The translations under genes and the position numbers were made by a program. Below are positions 63,391 through 64,000 of a stretch of DNA of 64,000 bases, one piece after another. This stretch comes from Podospora comata (Eukaryota > Ascomycota > Sordariomycetes > Sordariales > Podosporaceae). How positions within the stretch are numbered: the first letter of the stretch is position 1; the number at the start of each line of letters is the position of its first letter. The notes beneath the pieces are model-generated. The model was not told where the DNA came from, searched no databases, and was given only the letters and a program-made list of their open reading frames with translations. The stretch is from NCBI GenBank assembly GCA_017354895.1, contig CP071493.1, forward strand, positions 496,001 through 560,000, written 5' to 3'.

Positions 63391-64000
63391 ATGGCTTCCA
63401 CAGTCGGGCCAGCGCGGCCAAAACAAAAGCTCTTCTCGACGGACTTCCTCAGCAACACATGGGCGAAGCTCTTCTTTTTCATCGTCGGCCTACAGGCTGT
63501 AATTTGCGTGGCTTTTGAATGGTGTGTTTCGCCCTCCTGCTGCCAGCGACAAGACCCTTGATCCGATATGCTAACACTTCAACCGCAGTTATGTGTTTGC
63601 GAGATTCCAGTTCGGCCTTCAATTTCAAGAAGGCGAAATCCCAGATGAGGCACAACGACGAAGGCTACAATCGAGATACCGTACGATTCCGACTTTCTTG
63701 GCGCTCTTCATCTTTGGATTCCTCTACGTTTTGGTCTTGGCGTGGGACGCACTGCGGATGAAGAACACGATTCAGATTATTGGGCTGTGTGTGGCCAACC
63801 TGGCACTCTTTGTCTACACCATCCTCCAGATTGATCAGATTGAAAAGTCACTGGATATTCTGCAGGGTGCTTTACTCCTAAAGGACAGCGATAAAGGTGG
63901 TGATTCGAACATTGTCTGGGCGCTGTCCAAACCCTTCTTAATAGCCGTTCCAGCAATCGTGGGCGTGGTCACCGTCGCCATGTCCTGTATCGCCTATCAG
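63391..64000 (+). CDS. UPF0658 Golgi membrane protein (5' part, runs off right edge)
   Basis: Exon 1 (63391-63521) and exon 2 (63589 to the edge) are joined across a 67-nt intron (GTGTGT donor, GCTAAC branch, GCAG acceptor). The visible 181 residues start MASTVGPARPKQKLFSTDF and contain four hydrophobic segments: LFFFIVGLQAVICVAFE, IPTFLALFIFGFLYVLVLA, IIGLCVANLALFVYTIL and FLIAVPAIVGVVTVAMSC. The block CYVFARFQFGLQFQE between the first two matches fungal UPF0658 Golgi apparatus membrane proteins (for example S. pombe SPAC23H3.04 as I remember it). The function is unknown. The ATG at 63391 is chosen because upstream in-frame residues are low-complexity leader. Confidence 0.82.

Noticed and set aside
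1-64000. CRISPR arrays, bacterial operons, rho-independent terminators
   Set aside because: The window is fungal nuclear DNA; no regularly spaced repeats or prokaryotic signals were seen.

Overview
The window looks like nuclear DNA of a filamentous ascomycete, probably Sordariomycetes (Sordariales-like). The genes have short introns of about 45-110 nt with GTAAGT/GTATGT-type donors and (G)CTAAC branch points. There is a dispersed single 5S rRNA gene, fungal-specific families (DUF5672, Stb6-like, GH76, vWA/alpha-kinase, F-box) and AT-rich patches that resemble repeat-induced point mutation (RIP). The exact genus cannot be told from the sequence alone. No bacterial, plasmid or CRISPR features are present.

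Layout. 1-413: 5' part of a SAM37/metaxin gene running off the left edge. 414-15,680: about 15 kb with no convincing gene, normal base composition and only low-complexity tracts. 15.7-33.6 kb: a dense block holding an acidic nuclear protein with SUMO-interaction-like motifs, PIG-U/GAB1, NOP7/pescadillo, a 5S rRNA gene, an Rrn9-domain zinc-finger protein, a DUF5672 type II membrane protein, mitochondrial Ile-tRNA synthetase, ROK1 DEAD-box helicase and a SPRY-domain protein. 34.3-37.0 kb: a decayed island with an AT-rich patch, LTR-like inverted repeats and a vWA/alpha-kinase pseudogene cut by the repeat. 37.9-42.4 kb: a vacuolar-type Ca2+/H+ exchanger and an F-box gene with an in-frame stop. 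43.2-64 kb: mitochondrial Lys-tRNA synthetase, TIM10, an Stb6-like protein, RMD5/GID2, a GH76 mannanase, a mitochondrial-type adenylate kinase, MDM38/LETM1 and the 5' part of a UPF0658 Golgi membrane protein running off the right edge.

Themes. Six genes serve mitochondria (SAM37, ISM1, MSK1, TIM10, the ADK2-type kinase, MDM38). Four loci within 13 kb serve ribosome production (NOP7, 5S rRNA, the Rrn9-domain gene, ROK1). They lie on both strands and are not operons. The most striking structural observation is a predicted 3-nt micro-exon in the Ca2+/H+ exchanger. It is flanked by two complete introns and is needed to keep the conserved spacing of the first cation-binding repeat. Gene models were built by eye from ORFs, splice signals and remembered family sequences; no search was run.
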